The notes: generated by a model from the letters alone, not told the origin. Positions 17,215 through 26,111 are shown, counted from the stretch's first letter. The stretch: 64,000 bases of DNA from Pedobacter cryoconitis (GCF_014200605.1 NZ_JACHCE010000005.1:62001-126000); one strand, 5' to 3'. A program made the numbers and translations.

Positions 17215-18312
17215 TTATTTCAGTTCAAAGTCTTTGGGTTCTTTTTCTTCCCCATTCAAAATAATAGATAACTGATGATGACCGGGATAGAATTTTCTGG
17301 TGGTGATGATTTTAAAACTTTGCTTTCTGCCTATAACAGCATGTTCCGCTGGCTGATAATCGCGTTCACTAATTTTAAAAACCTTTTTAGAAGGAGTTCC
17401 ATTTAATCTCTTATAATAAACAGCATACTCCAGACGGATTTTTTGTACCATAGAAGCCGTGTTTTTAACAGCTATAGTAAATTCAAGACTATCCCCGATG
17501 ACTACCTCCGGGGTCAGGATCTGAAAATCTTTTAATTCAATTTGAGTGCTTTCCAGACCATAATGGGCCAGTATTTGAGTATGGCCCTGTTTGAGCAAGC
17601 TCCTGCAGCCATGTTTAATGATTGCATCAGTTTCTTTACCCAGACCTTTCCAGCGGCTGGCAATTGCGATCACGATTTCGGGATGATCTTTAGAAATATC
17701 ATTTAAACTATTGGCTACACTTTTAAGCACCCACTCTGAAGGATCATTCTTTAAGTTTTCCAGAATAGGCAATATAGCAGAAGGGTCTTTTTTTAGTCCG
17801 GGTACAGCCATTGCCCAGGGAAGCCTTGACCTGCTGCCTTCACTGGCAAGTCTGCGTACTTTATGACTTTCATGCAAAGACCATTTTTCCATCTGCTTCA
17901 TCATTTGTTCACCATATCTGGCTAAAAATGGTCTGACAGCAAATTCACAGCTTATAAATTGGGTAACAAATTCTATTGCTTTTATTGAAGTTTCATAATC
18001 TTCCAGTCCATAGGTTTCAATATAGTCCGGTAAAAATATATAAGCCAGTTTGTCTTCTCCTGCATCCTCTTTTCTAAGCTGATGAATCAATAAAAACAGT
18101 TGGTGGATTGCCTCAGGGTATCCGGCCGGCAAAAACTCATGAATGACTAATGTGGTATGGTGCATGCGCTGTTTAAGCTCCATGAACTCGAAACCTTCTG
18201 CATAGATCTGTTTAATGAATTGAGGTTTATTAAATTCAGGATTGATCTGAATCAGGCTGTCTGCTAATTTATTATAAAAAGGGACTGAATATATATCTTT
18301 TAATAGGCTCAT
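17215..18312 (-). CDS. AlkD-like DNA alkylation repair protein (HEAT-repeat)
   Basis: A 365-residue protein of the AlkC/AlkD DNA glycosylase superfamily. Helical HEAT-like repeats fill residues about 1-250 (for instance FVTQFISCEFAVRPFLARYG and LRKDPS-like repeats such as LKNDPSEWVLKSVANSLND). The last 110 residues form a beta-rich domain (EFTIAVKNTASMVQKIRLEY). The core family removes alkylated bases; the C-terminal beta domain is like that of AlkC-type members. It sits two bases upstream of the VIT transporter gene. The family call is good; the activity has not been shown. Confidence 0.82.
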   Translation of the reverse strand: MSLLKDIYSVPFYNKLADSLIQINPEFNKPQFIKQIYAEGFEFMELKQRMHHTTLVIHEFLPAGYPEAIHQLFLLIHQLRKEDAGEDKLAYIFLPDYIETYGLEDYETSIKAIEFVTQFISCEFAVRPFLARYGEQMMKQMEKWSLHESHKVRRLASEGSRSRLPWAMAVPGLKKDPSAILPILENLKNDPSEWVLKSVANSLNDISKDHPEIVIAIASRWKGLGKETDAIIKHGCRSLLKQGHTQILAHYGLESTQIELKDFQILTPEVVIGDSLEFTIAVKNTASMVQKIRLEYAVYYKRLNGTPSKKVFKISERDYQPAEHAVIGRKQSFKIITTRKFYPGHHQLSIILNGEEKEPKDFELK

Positions 18313-18447
18313 TTAAATAGGAGATTTAACAGGTTTTATCACCCTGTTGTGGGTTAAATATAAAGCCTTTCTCCAACAGAAATGTCATTCAAACGGAATA
18401 AAAAAGATTCATTTTTATTTTAACAGCAGCCTGATAAAAGCTGGTAA

Positions 18448-18822
18448 TTAATCTTCTTTTTTTCGGATACCAGTCAGGTCAAACTGATTGTTAATCTGGC
18501 CTGTCAGATTATTTTCGTCTTTTTTCAACAGATTCATTTCGATCTCTCCGCTGCTGTGATCAAATTTAACCACAACTGTAGAATCTTTAAGATTAACCGC
18601 TGTAAAAGGCATGTCTTTTTTTTCTTCTTTATCAGTAATACTTCCGGCTAATTTGCCGTCTTTCAATTGAAAATTGACCAGGGCTTCTGTGTCTCCTTTT
18701 GGCAAACCTTTAATCACTACATCCCATTTGCCAACAAAATAAGTGTCATTTTTTTGTGCCTTTGCAGCATTTGTAAATAACAGGAGTAGAACGAACGGGA
18801 AAATTAGACTTATCTGTTTCAT
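18448..18822 (-). CDS. Small secreted protein, unknown function
   Basis: A 124-residue protein with a clear signal peptide (MKQISLIFPFVLLLLFTNAAKA, cleavage after AKA). The mature part is beta-rich (YFVGKWDVVIKGLPKGD, then ALVNFQLKDGKLAGSITD), like a small lipocalin- or calycin-type barrel. I do not recognise a named family beyond that. It would be periplasmic or secreted. It stands alone, with 135 bases upstream and a terminator-like hairpin in the spacer to the next operon. Confidence 0.65.
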   Translation of the reverse strand: MKQISLIFPFVLLLLFTNAAKAQKNDTYFVGKWDVVIKGLPKGDTEALVNFQLKDGKLAGSITDKEEKKDMPFTAVNLKDSTVVVKFDHSSGEIEMNLLKKDENNLTGQINNQFDLTGIRKKED

Positions 18823-18876
18823 AAATAACTGATTATATGTTTTTTATTAAATATAAAAAATAATCAGGTAAACGAA

Positions 18877-18920
18877 AGAAACCAGTTGTTATGTTTTTGT
18901 AAACATTAAAACTGGTTTCT
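18877..18920 (-). terminator. Terminator candidate for the redox operon
   Basis: The arms AGAAACCAGTT and AACTGGTTTCT pair perfectly over 11 bases, with an inner ATGTTT/AAACAT pairing in the loop. It lies 40 bases beyond the aldo/keto reductase stop, and on the minus strand a short T-rich tract follows. Confidence 0.6.
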
Positions 18921-18960
18921 GTTATCTTCTTAGGATTTGTTTTTTTAGCTTATCTGAAAG

Positions 18961-19947
18961 CTATTTCACCAGTTCGATTGCTTTACCAATATGATTTAAT
19001 TCATCTGTACTAAGGTTGATATCCATAGTTTTTGCATTATCAATTGCCTGTGCTGCATTTCTTGAACCCGCAAGTACAATACTGATACCGGGCTGCAAGG
19101 TAGTCCATCTTAAAACTAACTGTGCGATAGTTGCATTTTTGCTTTCTGCGATTGGTGTAATGGTCTGCAATAATGCCTTCACTTTTTCAGGATCAAACTG
19201 ACCAAAATAACCATTCCTGTGATCGTTTGATTTAAGCCTGGCGTCTTTGAAATATTTACCTGTAAGTAATCCTCTTTCGAGCGGGCTGTAAACAATGATG
19301 CCAATATTGTTTGCGATGGTATAAGGTATGATTTCTTTCTCAATCTCTCTGTTCAGCATGCTGTAAGAAACCTGGTTAGAAGCCAGACTGATAGTTTTTT
19401 GTGCTTCTTTTAGCTGATCAAGGCTGTAATTGCTCACACCAGCTGCTCTGATTTTACCTTGTTCGATTAATAAATTAAGCGTTTCCATAGTTTCATCAAT
19501 CGGCGTAGTCGCATCTGGCCAGTGTAATTGTAAAAGATCGATATAATCTGTTCCAAGACGTTTCAACCCTTCTTCTACTTCCTTAATGATATTGGCTTTG
19601 GAAGCATATCTGTAAACGGGTATACTTTTACCATCTGCACCTGCATCAAAAAAGAATTCTCCCTTTCCCTGGTTACTGCCATCCCATACCAGGCCAAATT
19701 TGTTCAGCAGCTGGATTTTTGAACGGTCTCTTCCTTTGATTGCTTCACCAATTAATTCTTCACTTAAGCCGAAACCATAAAATGGTGCAGTATCGATACT
19801 GGTTACCCCATGGTCCAATGATGCATGTATAGCGTCGATTGAATCTTGCTTTTCATTTCCTCCCCACATGGTTCCGCCAATAGCAAAAGCACCATGTGTA
19901 ATCGTTGATAAGTTTAGTTCTGTATTTCCTAATTTCCTGTATTCCAT
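18961..19947 (-). CDS. Aldo/keto reductase
   Basis: A 328-residue (alpha/beta)8 NADPH-dependent aldo/keto reductase. The catalytic residues are visible: Asp and Tyr in SIDTAPFYG, Lys in LLNKFG and His in LQLHWPD. A C-terminal QLVLRWTTLQPGISIVLAGSR segment carries cofactor-binding residues. Family members reduce aldehydes and ketones, including reactive carbonyls. It is the third gene of an operon with an NAD(P)H oxidoreductase and an ABM monooxygenase, a set suited to detoxifying quinones and electrophiles. Confidence 0.92.
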   Translation of the reverse strand: MEYRKLGNTELNLSTITHGAFAIGGTMWGGNEKQDSIDAIHASLDHGVTSIDTAPFYGFGLSEELIGEAIKGRDRSKIQLLNKFGLVWDGSNQGKGEFFFDAGADGKSIPVYRYASKANIIKEVEEGLKRLGTDYIDLLQLHWPDATTPIDETMETLNLLIEQGKIRAAGVSNYSLDQLKEAQKTISLASNQVSYSMLNREIEKEIIPYTIANNIGIIVYSPLERGLLTGKYFKDARLKSNDHRNGYFGQFDPEKVKALLQTITPIAESKNATIAQLVLRWTTLQPGISIVLAGSRNAAQAIDNAKTMDINLSTDELNHIGKAIELVK

Positions 19948-19984
19948 AATAATTTATTGTTGTGACCACTAAATTGGTAAGGGT

Positions 19985-20275
19985 TTAGCTTACTCTTTTA
20001 GTGATATGTATGATGGGTTTACCATCTAGTATTGCTGCAGAATCTGCTATGAATTTTTTAATATGAGGGGTTACATTATGCAGATCCCAATCTGCCCGGC
20101 TTGTCCATTCTTCATGGAAGATAAACACATTCGGATCTTCCTGAACCTGATGCAGGTCGTATTGCAGACAAGCAGCTTCACTTTTTGATCCTGAGACCAG
20201 AGTTTTTAAAAGTGCTTTTAATTGCCCGGCGTTTCCTTCTGTACTTTTAATTATAGCTGTTAGATAGATACTCAT
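19985..20275 (-). CDS. ABM-domain quinol monooxygenase-like protein
   Basis: A 96-residue ABM (antibiotic biosynthesis monooxygenase, YgiN-like) protein. It has the family's alternating pattern: an N-terminal TAIIKSTEGNAGQLKALL, then CLQYDLHQ, FIFHEEWTSRADWDLH and a C-terminal IKKF segment. YgiN-type proteins form dimers and act on quinols, often beside an MdaB-type quinone reductase, exactly as here. The gene overlaps the 3' end of the oxidoreductase gene by 29 bases, so translation is probably coupled. Confidence 0.88.
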   Translation of the reverse strand: MSIYLTAIIKSTEGNAGQLKALLKTLVSGSKSEAACLQYDLHQVQEDPNVFIFHEEWTSRADWDLHNVTPHIKKFIADSAAILDGKPIIHITKRVS

Positions 20276-20885
20276 TTTCTTGTTTTTGATTAATAAAGGT
20301 TTTAGTTAAATGTTCCTGATATAATTTCATATCATTCACAATATCAGCATTCTTCTCTACATCATGGAAATGAATACCGGTTAAAGGTGTCATTCCTGTA
20401 AAAGCATTCATCCGGTGGAATCCGAATAATACACCATCATCTACACTACGTTGATTGAAAAACTCTCCGGGTAATGTAAAAGCTGTAGCTGGTGCATTCC
20501 ATGAAGTAGTAACCATGTATTTTTTACCCTGTAATAAACCTCCCGTCCCGTAATTGATATCCGGGTTCGCAGAAGAACGGCCATCGCTTTTATAAATGCC
20601 TTTCTGATGACCTTCGGTAAATACAACATCAATATATTTTTTTAAGCCGTTTGGTACCTGGAACCACCAGATTGGCGTATGATAAATGATTACATCTGCC
20701 CAGACATAATTTTCTACTTCCTGTATAGGATCATAATCATGATTGATATCAGTTGACCTGATTTCAAAACCAGGCTGACTTTTAAAGAAGTTTAGTGTTG
20801 CATTGAAAATTGTATGATTAAAGCGACCTCCGGAGTGTCCGAAGACTTGTCCTCCATTAATCACAAATATTTTTCTTGTTTCCAT
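20247..20885 (-). CDS. MdaB/KefF-like NAD(P)H-dependent quinone oxidoreductase
   Basis: A 212-residue flavodoxin-fold reductase. It starts KIFVINGGQVFGHSGGRFNH, the FMN/FAD phosphate-binding end of MdaB-type enzymes, and has the typical YHTPIWWFQVPNGLKKYIDVV segment at about 68-88. It reduces quinones by two electrons with NAD(P)H, avoiding semiquinone radicals. It is the first gene of a three-gene operon. Its upstream region contains a TAAATTTG promoter element and a near-perfect 20-base palindrome, so induction by electrophiles through a MarR/HxlR-type repressor is plausible, but no such repressor is encoded nearby. Confidence 0.9.
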   Translation of the reverse strand: METRKIFVINGGQVFGHSGGRFNHTIFNATLNFFKSQPGFEIRSTDINHDYDPIQEVENYVWADVIIYHTPIWWFQVPNGLKKYIDVVFTEGHQKGIYKSDGRSSANPDINYGTGGLLQGKKYMVTTSWNAPATAFTLPGEFFNQRSVDDGVLFGFHRMNAFTGMTPLTGIHFHDVEKNADIVNDMKLYQEHLTKTFINQKQENEYLSNSYN

Positions 20886-20910
20886 TTTACAAATCTTTTA
20901 ATTGCTGATA

Positions 20911-20942
20911 CAAATTTACCCCTTCTGTATGGTTCATTAAAA
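20911..20942 (-). promoter_or_regulatory. Bacteroidetes-type promoter of the redox operon
   Basis: On the minus strand TAAATTTG (20911-20918) fits the -7 consensus TAnnTTTG. A TTTT (20939-20942) lies 20 bases upstream, in the -33 position. It ends about 25 bases before the start codon of the oxidoreductase. Confidence 0.5.
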
Positions 20943-20960
20943 TAGTATAAGTCATAGGTG

Positions 20961-20980
20961 TCTATTATAATTATGATAGA
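20961..20980. promoter_or_regulatory. Palindromic operator candidate
   Basis: TCTATTATAATTATGATAGA reads almost the same on both strands, with one mismatched pair (T/G) in each half. It lies just upstream of the redox-operon promoter and within the divergent spacer to the FecR-like gene. Its size and symmetry suit a dimeric winged-helix regulator of the MarR or HxlR type. Confidence 0.45.
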
Positions 20981-21056
20981 TAGATTGTTCACTGTATTCT
21001 TTTTATCTTTAAAAAAATCTGAAAATGATTAAAAGCGCTAAAGATGAAATTGAATA

Positions 21057-21641
21057 ATGATCTGGAATAAGAACAATGGGATAGAACCTGAAGGAGAGAA
21101 TAAGACGCAGACTTCTTTGCAAAGGAGAAAGATGTTTAAGCAGGGCTATCAGTTCTGGTTAGGGATCGCTGCTGTTTTTTTAATCATGGGAGCTGGTGCA
21201 TGGTTGTATTCCAGTCAGTTTGCTACACAGGAACTGTTGTTTCTGACTAAGGAAACTGTACTGGCAGATACTTTATCTGATGGTTCGGTAGTTGTATTGA
21301 ACAAACGTAGTCTGCTGCGTTATCCTGCAAAATTCAGAGGGGCTCAGCGCCGGGTATGGTTAACTAAAGGAGAAGCCTTTTTTACAGTTGCTGGTGATAA
21401 GACAGGCCCTTTTATTGTCCATAGCGGAAGTACGGTTATTCAGAGTACTAAATCTTCTTTTAATGTGAAAAACAAGAAAGGTATAGTAGAAGTTATTGTT
21501 GAAACGGGGACAGTGCAGGTAAGTAAAAATAGTAAAATGATCACCCTTCGTCCGGGAGAAAAAGTATTAGTGAGACAAAGTTCTTCTCAATTGATTAAAG
21601 AAATCAATCCTGATCACTTATATCAGTATTACTTACCCTGA
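21057..21641 (+). CDS. FecR-domain membrane protein, orphan and N-terminally short
   Basis: A 194-residue protein with a single transmembrane helix at about 35-55 (FWLGIAAVFLIMGAGAWLY) and a periplasmic FecR domain (LSDGSVVVLNKRSLLRYP, then VWLTKGEAFFTV and ITLRPGEKVLV). Bacteroidetes FecR anti-sigma factors usually have 80-100 cytoplasmic residues that hold the ECF sigma factor; here only about 30 precede the helix. No sigma factor and no SusC-type receptor adjoin it, so classical signalling is doubtful. A 10-codon frame (21025-21057) overlaps its start codon as TAATG, which may couple translation or mark a decayed upstream part. Confidence 0.72.
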   Translation: MIWNKNNGIEPEGENKTQTSLQRRKMFKQGYQFWLGIAAVFLIMGAGAWLYSSQFATQELLFLTKETVLADTLSDGSVVVLNKRSLLRYPAKFRGAQRRVWLTKGEAFFTVAGDKTGPFIVHSGSTVIQSTKSSFNVKNKKGIVEVIVETGTVQVSKNSKMITLRPGEKVLVRQSSSQLIKEINPDHLYQYYLP

Positions 21642-21758
21642 AAATGTCTTGACTGCACCCTGAAATTGCCTGATCTGCCCCGCTGTAAACCGGCTGAATA
21701 AGTGCAAATTAGCAGAAGGAATTACTTGTTGAATTTAATCTTTTAAAAACAAAAGCTT

Positions 21759-22142
21759 ATGACAATGTTTAAAGAAGTAAAGGCCTTTAGTGGCTTTTCA
21801 GTAAAAGACATACCTGCAGCAGAAGAATTTTATGGACAGATACTTGGGCTGGAAATTTCCCAGACAATGGGACAGATTGTCCTGCATATAGCCGGCGGGG
21901 GAACTGTATTTGTTTATGGCAAACCTAATCATATACCGGCAACTTATACTGTGCTTAATTTTCCTGTTGAAAATCTGGAAAAAGCTATGGATGAGCTCGG
22001 TAAACGTGGGGTAGAATTTATCATTTATAATGAAGAAGACTTTAAAACTGATGCAAAAGGTGTTTTTCACGGTGGAGGCCCTAAAATAGCCTGGTTTAAA
22101 GATCCTTCTGATAATATTTTATCCGTTCTTGAAAAAGAATAA
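21759..22142 (+). CDS. VOC-superfamily (glyoxalase-like) protein
   Basis: A 127-residue protein of the vicinal-oxygen-chelate fold. It has the paired beta-alpha-beta repeats: [20 protein letters not shown] at the start, [21 protein letters not shown] in the middle and the closing [18 protein letters not shown], whose Glu is a usual metal ligand. Such proteins include glyoxalases, dioxygenases and resistance proteins; the substrate is unknown. It has its own spacer upstream, with AGCTT before the ATG and no strong ribosome site, as is usual in Bacteroidetes. Confidence 0.85.
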   Translation: MTMFKEVKAFSGFSVKDIPAAEEFYGQILGLEISQTMGQIVLHIAGGGTVFVYGKPNHIPATYTVLNFPVENLEKAMDELGKRGVEFIIYNEEDFKTDAKGVFHGGGPKIAWFKDPSDNILSVLEKE

Positions 22143-22203
22143 AATCTGAAATATGGAAGAGAACGGGATCAGAAATATGAAAAAAGGCTAAGATCAGAAA
22201 CAT

Positions 22204-22228
22204 GAATTCCAGCTTTAAACTGGAATTC
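22204..22228. terminator. Hairpin after VOC gene
   Basis: GAATTCCAG and CTGGAATTC form a perfect nine-base stem with a seven-base loop, 60 bases past the stop of the VOC gene. Only a few T residues follow, so termination strength is uncertain. Confidence 0.5.
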
Positions 22229-22249
22229 TTGTTAGTATAAGGGATAAAG

Positions 22250-22266
22250 ACCGTTTTTTAAACGGT
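22250..22266 (-). terminator. Hairpin terminator after Dabb gene
   Basis: ACCGTTT, a TTT loop and AAACGGT form a seven-base stem 15 bases beyond the minus-strand stop of the Dabb gene. On the minus strand the next bases (CTTTATCC) contain a short T-run. Confidence 0.5.
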
Positions 22267-22280
22267 GTTGTAAATGTTTT

Positions 22281-22577
22281 CTAAACTGCGTCGTAAATGA
22301 TAACCTTTTCAAAAAAGATCCTGAACTCGTCTAAAAATGCCGCATGTAAACTATGTCCCTGATAAACATCATGTCCGGCAAGATCTTCAAAAAACAAGAT
22401 TGATGAAAATGTATAAGATGTATCCACTACAGAACGTTCAATAGGGGCAGGCACGCCAACATGGCAGGATTTTACAACTTCTATCTGGTCTAAAGATTGA
22501 AGACCTATTCTGAAGGCATTTTTTTGATCTTCTGTGGTATCAGCTTTTAACCAGAATAAAACGTGATGAGCTATCAT
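22281..22577 (-). CDS. Dabb-family (stress-responsive A/B barrel) protein
   Basis: A 98-residue dimeric alpha/beta-barrel protein. The opening MIAHHVLFWLKAD and the YTFSSILFFEDLAGHDVYQGHSLHAAF segment, with its paired His residues, are typical of the Dabb family. The biochemical role of most members is unknown; some act in stress responses or as small cyclases. It is convergent with the VOC gene, separated by two hairpins, and divergent from the AraC-type regulator. Confidence 0.85.
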   Translation of the reverse strand: MIAHHVLFWLKADTTEDQKNAFRIGLQSLDQIEVVKSCHVGVPAPIERSVVDTSYTFSSILFFEDLAGHDVYQGHSLHAAFLDEFRIFFEKVIIYDAV

Positions 22578-22776
22578 ATTATCTTTTATTTTTTTGTGTA
22601 TGTTATCTTATAAAAATATTTATGCAAATGTAATAACCTCCAGTTAAGAAATCATAATAATCTGTATTTAACAGGTTGAGCTGAGCCTCACCGGATCATT
22701 CCTGTCTGCTCTGAATAAGAAATAATGAGGCCTGAAATCTTTTTTTAATATATTTAGGTGTTAAAAAAATAGTCAA

Positions 22777-23760
22777 ATGATAAAACTTGGTCTCCTGTTA
22801 ACTAATCAGTATAGATTATTAAGTGTTGCTGCTATACTTGATGTTTTTGAAACGGTAAACAAACTTTATACTCAGGATGGACATGCTGCTCCGTTTCAAA
22901 TCGACTTGTTTTGCAGTGAAGATAGTTTGTTAAACAAGGCGGGCAGTTATTTTTATGGTTATCAGCCATTGTCTATTGGGGCTCCTTCAAAACAAGATCT
23001 GATTTTGATACCTTCTTTTATCAATGAAGATATCAAACACGCAATTGCCGAAAACTATCCTGCTGTTAGCTGGTTAAACCAGCAATATAAAGAAGGTGCA
23101 GAACTGGCCAGTTTTTGTACCGGGGCTTTTTTACTGGGGGCTACGGGATTGCTGAATGGCAAGATTGCAACTACCCATGTTGATGCCTGTGCTGAATTTG
23201 CGAATGCTTTTCCGGAGGTCAGGCTTCAGGCTGACAAAACAGTTACCCAGGACGGAAGATTATATACCAGTGGTGGTGCAACCTCAAGTTTTCACCTGAT
23301 GCTGCATCTGATACAAATAAATTGTGGTAATCCGACAGCGATCAGGATTGCCAAGCTTTTTGCAATTGATATGGACAGGCATACGCAGACCTATTTTAAT
23401 ACTTTTCAGATTTCAAGAAAACATAATGATGATTTGGTCGCAATGGCTCAGCAAAAGATAGAAACAGGTTATCATAACACAGGAACTATTGAAGAAATGA
23501 TCAAAGATATCCCGGCAAGCAGGAGGAATATCGTACGCCGCTTTAAACAGGTTACCGGGATTACACTGATTGAATATTTACAGCAGACCAGGATTGAGGC
23601 TGCAAAGAAATTATTAGAGCAAACTGCTGAACAGATGACTGAAGTGATTTATAAATCGGGATATAATGATCCAAAGGCTTTTAGGAAGGTTTTTCGCAAG
23701 AGCGTAGGGATGACGCCCAGTGAATACCGTGATAAATTTTATTTAGGAACCAGAGCCTGA
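22777..23760 (+). CDS. GlxA-like AraC-family transcriptional regulator (DJ-1/PfpI + HTH)
   Basis: A 327-residue regulator with two parts. Residues about 1-190 form a DJ-1/PfpI-type amidotransferase-like domain, with a nucleophile-elbow Cys in ASFCTGAFLLG and a YTSGGATSS segment. Residues about 220-325 hold two AraC helix-turn-helix motifs, ending in SGYNDPKAFRKVFRKSVGMTPSEY. Such GlxA-type regulators sense small molecules through the PfpI domain and usually activate transcription. Targets are unknown; the closest genes are the divergent Dabb gene and the following phosphodiesterase gene, which begins six bases after its stop. Confidence 0.92.
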   Translation: MIKLGLLLTNQYRLLSVAAILDVFETVNKLYTQDGHAAPFQIDLFCSEDSLLNKAGSYFYGYQPLSIGAPSKQDLILIPSFINEDIKHAIAENYPAVSWLNQQYKEGAELASFCTGAFLLGATGLLNGKIATTHVDACAEFANAFPEVRLQADKTVTQDGRLYTSGGATSSFHLMLHLIQINCGNPTAIRIAKLFAIDMDRHTQTYFNTFQISRKHNDDLVAMAQQKIETGYHNTGTIEEMIKDIPASRRNIVRRFKQVTGITLIEYLQQTRIEAAKKLLEQTAEQMTEVIYKSGYNDPKAFRKVFRKSVGMTPSEYRDKFYLGTRA

Positions 23761-23766
23761 TCTGAA

Positions 23767-24486
23767 ATGAACTGGAATAAGAATAAAGTGATTGCGCATC
23801 GTGGTGCTTTTAAAAAAAATGGCTTTCCTGAAAATTCAATCGCTTCTTTAAAAGAAGCCATCAGGTTGAAATGTTATGGTTCTGAATTTGATGTGCATTT
23901 GACAAAGGATAATAGGATTGTGGTTAATCACGATGATGATTTTCAGGGGATGCCGATAGCAATAACTACTTATGAGGAATTAAGACAAAAAATGCTGCCT
24001 AATGGGGAATACCTTCCGACGCTTGAAAATTATCTTAGCGAAGGGATGAAGCAGGATCATACCAAATTAATTCTGGAAATCAAGGTTCAATCCAATTTTC
24101 AGGCTACGCTCAAACTGACCGATGCAGTGCTTGAAATGGTGAAAAGGTTAAAGGCTGGTGCATGGGTAGAGTATATCAGTTTTAGCTATGAAGCCTTATT
24201 AAGGGTGCTGGCTAATGATCCTGATGCAAAAACAGCTTTCCTTGCAGAAATTGATGATGAACTTCCTGTAGAAACCCTGAACAGGGATCATATACAGCAG
24301 GCTGATTATGATTTCAATATTTACCGTACTGGTAACTGGTTTAACAGGGCACATCAGCTGGGCATGACAATCAATGCCTGGACAGTGAATGATAAAAAAG
24401 ATATGTTAGCCCTTTTAGAGAATAATATCGATTTTATCACGACCAATGAGCCTGAGTTACTTTTAGAATTATTGAAAAACAGATAG
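23767..24486 (+). CDS. Glycerophosphodiester phosphodiesterase
   Basis: A 239-residue GDPD TIM-barrel enzyme. The N-terminal catalytic set is complete: HRG (His and Arg), PENS with Glu, the metal ligands in SEFDVHLTKD and the general base in VNHDDDF. The final INAWTVNDKKDM segment is equally typical. It hydrolyses glycerophosphodiesters to glycerol-3-phosphate and an alcohol. No signal peptide is visible, so it is probably cytoplasmic. It follows the AraC-type regulator directly and is probably co-transcribed with it. Confidence 0.93.
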   Translation: MNWNKNKVIAHRGAFKKNGFPENSIASLKEAIRLKCYGSEFDVHLTKDNRIVVNHDDDFQGMPIAITTYEELRQKMLPNGEYLPTLENYLSEGMKQDHTKLILEIKVQSNFQATLKLTDAVLEMVKRLKAGAWVEYISFSYEALLRVLANDPDAKTAFLAEIDDELPVETLNRDHIQQADYDFNIYRTGNWFNRAHQLGMTINAWTVNDKKDMLALLENNIDFITTNEPELLLELLKNR

Positions 24487-24515
24487 CAGGCAGAAACGGA
24501 AAGACGATTCAGTGT

Positions 24516-26111
24516 TTAACAGATTTCTACAAAAATTGGTGTTTCTGTGATGCGCAATTTTATTTTTCCTGAGGGTACTGCAATCGTTTCGGTTTTCATC
24601 CGGTCAGACCCGGGTACCAGCAAATGAATTTTAATTGTTTTTGAATCTCCTGAATTAAACTCATAAATTGCTTTTCTGCCTTTTTCGTCCGGGATGTATA
24701 AGACATACATTTTTTTATCGCCTGTTTTGTAAATATCGATGATGGGATCTTTTTTAATCGTCTGTTCATAGCTATATGATCCGATTAATTGTTTGACCTG
24801 GGTGAAATAATCAGCCACAGGCCTCTTCTTTTTTCCATCTGCAAAACCAGAAGAAGCATATGGTGTTGCATCATTTACATTTACGTCATCCAGCATATAG
24901 AAAAAAGATTTTTTTAAACCATGTCTTGCATATAAAAATGATGATCTTAACATCCAGTCGGCCTGAGTAATTAAAGCTGATTTACCTTTGATCTGTATTG
25001 CTCTCTGTGGACTTTTGGGGTTAATGTCATAACCTGACTCTGTTACCCATACTTCTGTGTTTTTTGCATATTTTTTTGACATCGTCACAAAATCATCTGC
25101 TACTTTTCCAGCCAGTGATAATTCGGGGGCTTTTCCTACAGTGCGCTCATCATGTGCAGGGGTTGCATCGCTTGCGTAAAAATGATAATTGATGACATCA
25201 AAGCATAGATTAACTGATCCGTCGGCATGATATCCACGGTTCTTTTTGCACCAGTTAATCATTCTGATCACGTACTTGGGATCGGGAGATGCCAGTCCGG
25301 CCATCACGACCTTCATGGATGGGTCTGCAGTTTTTACACCGGCATTTTTACCTAATTTCCCTCGGTGGCCATCATAGAATGCCGATAAATTCGCTGCATA
25401 TTCTTCGGGATTCTGATGTCCTTTCGGACCTTTCCAGTCTTTATCCCTTTCATTATCACATTCGATATAATTTACATAACCTAAGCCAATTTTTACCTGG
25501 TTAACCAGGTCGCTGTGCCATCTTTGTCTGCGGTAAACACTAACTAAACTGCTATCTATATTTTTATTACTGCCATACCTTGCGGTAAACTGAAAAGCAG
25601 CCCTTGCCTGTTGAAGATAAGATGCCGGATCAGACCGGTTTAAACCATAGGGTGCGGGCACATTATCCACATCTCTTTGATTTTCGGGGTAAGTATTCAC
25701 CAGCCAGGGCGGGCAATTTTTTAAACAGGTGAGTACGTCAATATTATTTTCTTTGCAGATCTGATATACTTTATCATAATTAAACCCGCCCGAATGGGTT
25801 GGGTTAAAGGTGTATTTTCCCTTTTCTGACTCTATCCGTTCCCAATCCATATAATGACGGAAACCACCAAAGGATTGCATGATTTTCACCTTATTGAGGT
25901 CAACATCAGACTGGTTATCTTTAAAAAAATCCCATTCGAATCCGTTTATGCCCAAAAAACTTTTAAAAGAAGAAGTGTTTTTCTGCACTTTGTTTAAGTG
26001 TATTACCTCATGCGGCAATGCAGTTCCCTTTGTTGAATTTTGCTGATAACAGGCAATAGGGCTGAATAAAAGGAATAGGAATGCATAGGACTGAATGGGT
26101 AGCTTCGACAT
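24516..26111 (-). CDS. Clan-A glycoside hydrolase-like lipoprotein (EPS-associated, copy 1)
   Basis: About 531 residues from the ATG at 26111, which places a signal peptide at the N-terminus (MSKLPIQSY, then LLFSPIAC as a likely lipobox); the longer frame from 26150 would hide it. The body looks like a clan-A TIM-barrel hydrolase (GH5/GH39-like): an acid/base Glu in the strand ending CDNER, a nucleophile Glu in WVTESGYD, and a C-terminal beta domain. A clear paralog lies at 50450-52057. Both flank exopolysaccharide genes, so trimming or degrading the cell's own polysaccharide is a reasonable guess. Family and substrate are unconfirmed. Confidence 0.72.
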   Translation of the reverse strand: MSKLPIQSYAFLFLLFSPIACYQQNSTKGTALPHEVIHLNKVQKNTSSFKSFLGINGFEWDFFKDNQSDVDLNKVKIMQSFGGFRHYMDWERIESEKGKYTFNPTHSGGFNYDKVYQICKENNIDVLTCLKNCPPWLVNTYPENQRDVDNVPAPYGLNRSDPASYLQQARAAFQFTARYGSNKNIDSSLVSVYRRQRWHSDLVNQVKIGLGYVNYIECDNERDKDWKGPKGHQNPEEYAANLSAFYDGHRGKLGKNAGVKTADPSMKVVMAGLASPDPKYVIRMINWCKKNRGYHADGSVNLCFDVINYHFYASDATPAHDERTVGKAPELSLAGKVADDFVTMSKKYAKNTEVWVTESGYDINPKSPQRAIQIKGKSALITQADWMLRSSFLYARHGLKKSFFYMLDDVNVNDATPYASSGFADGKKKRPVADYFTQVKQLIGSYSYEQTIKKDPIIDIYKTGDKKMYVLYIPDEKGRKAIYEFNSGDSKTIKIHLLVPGSDRMKTETIAVPSGKIKLRITETPIFVEIC

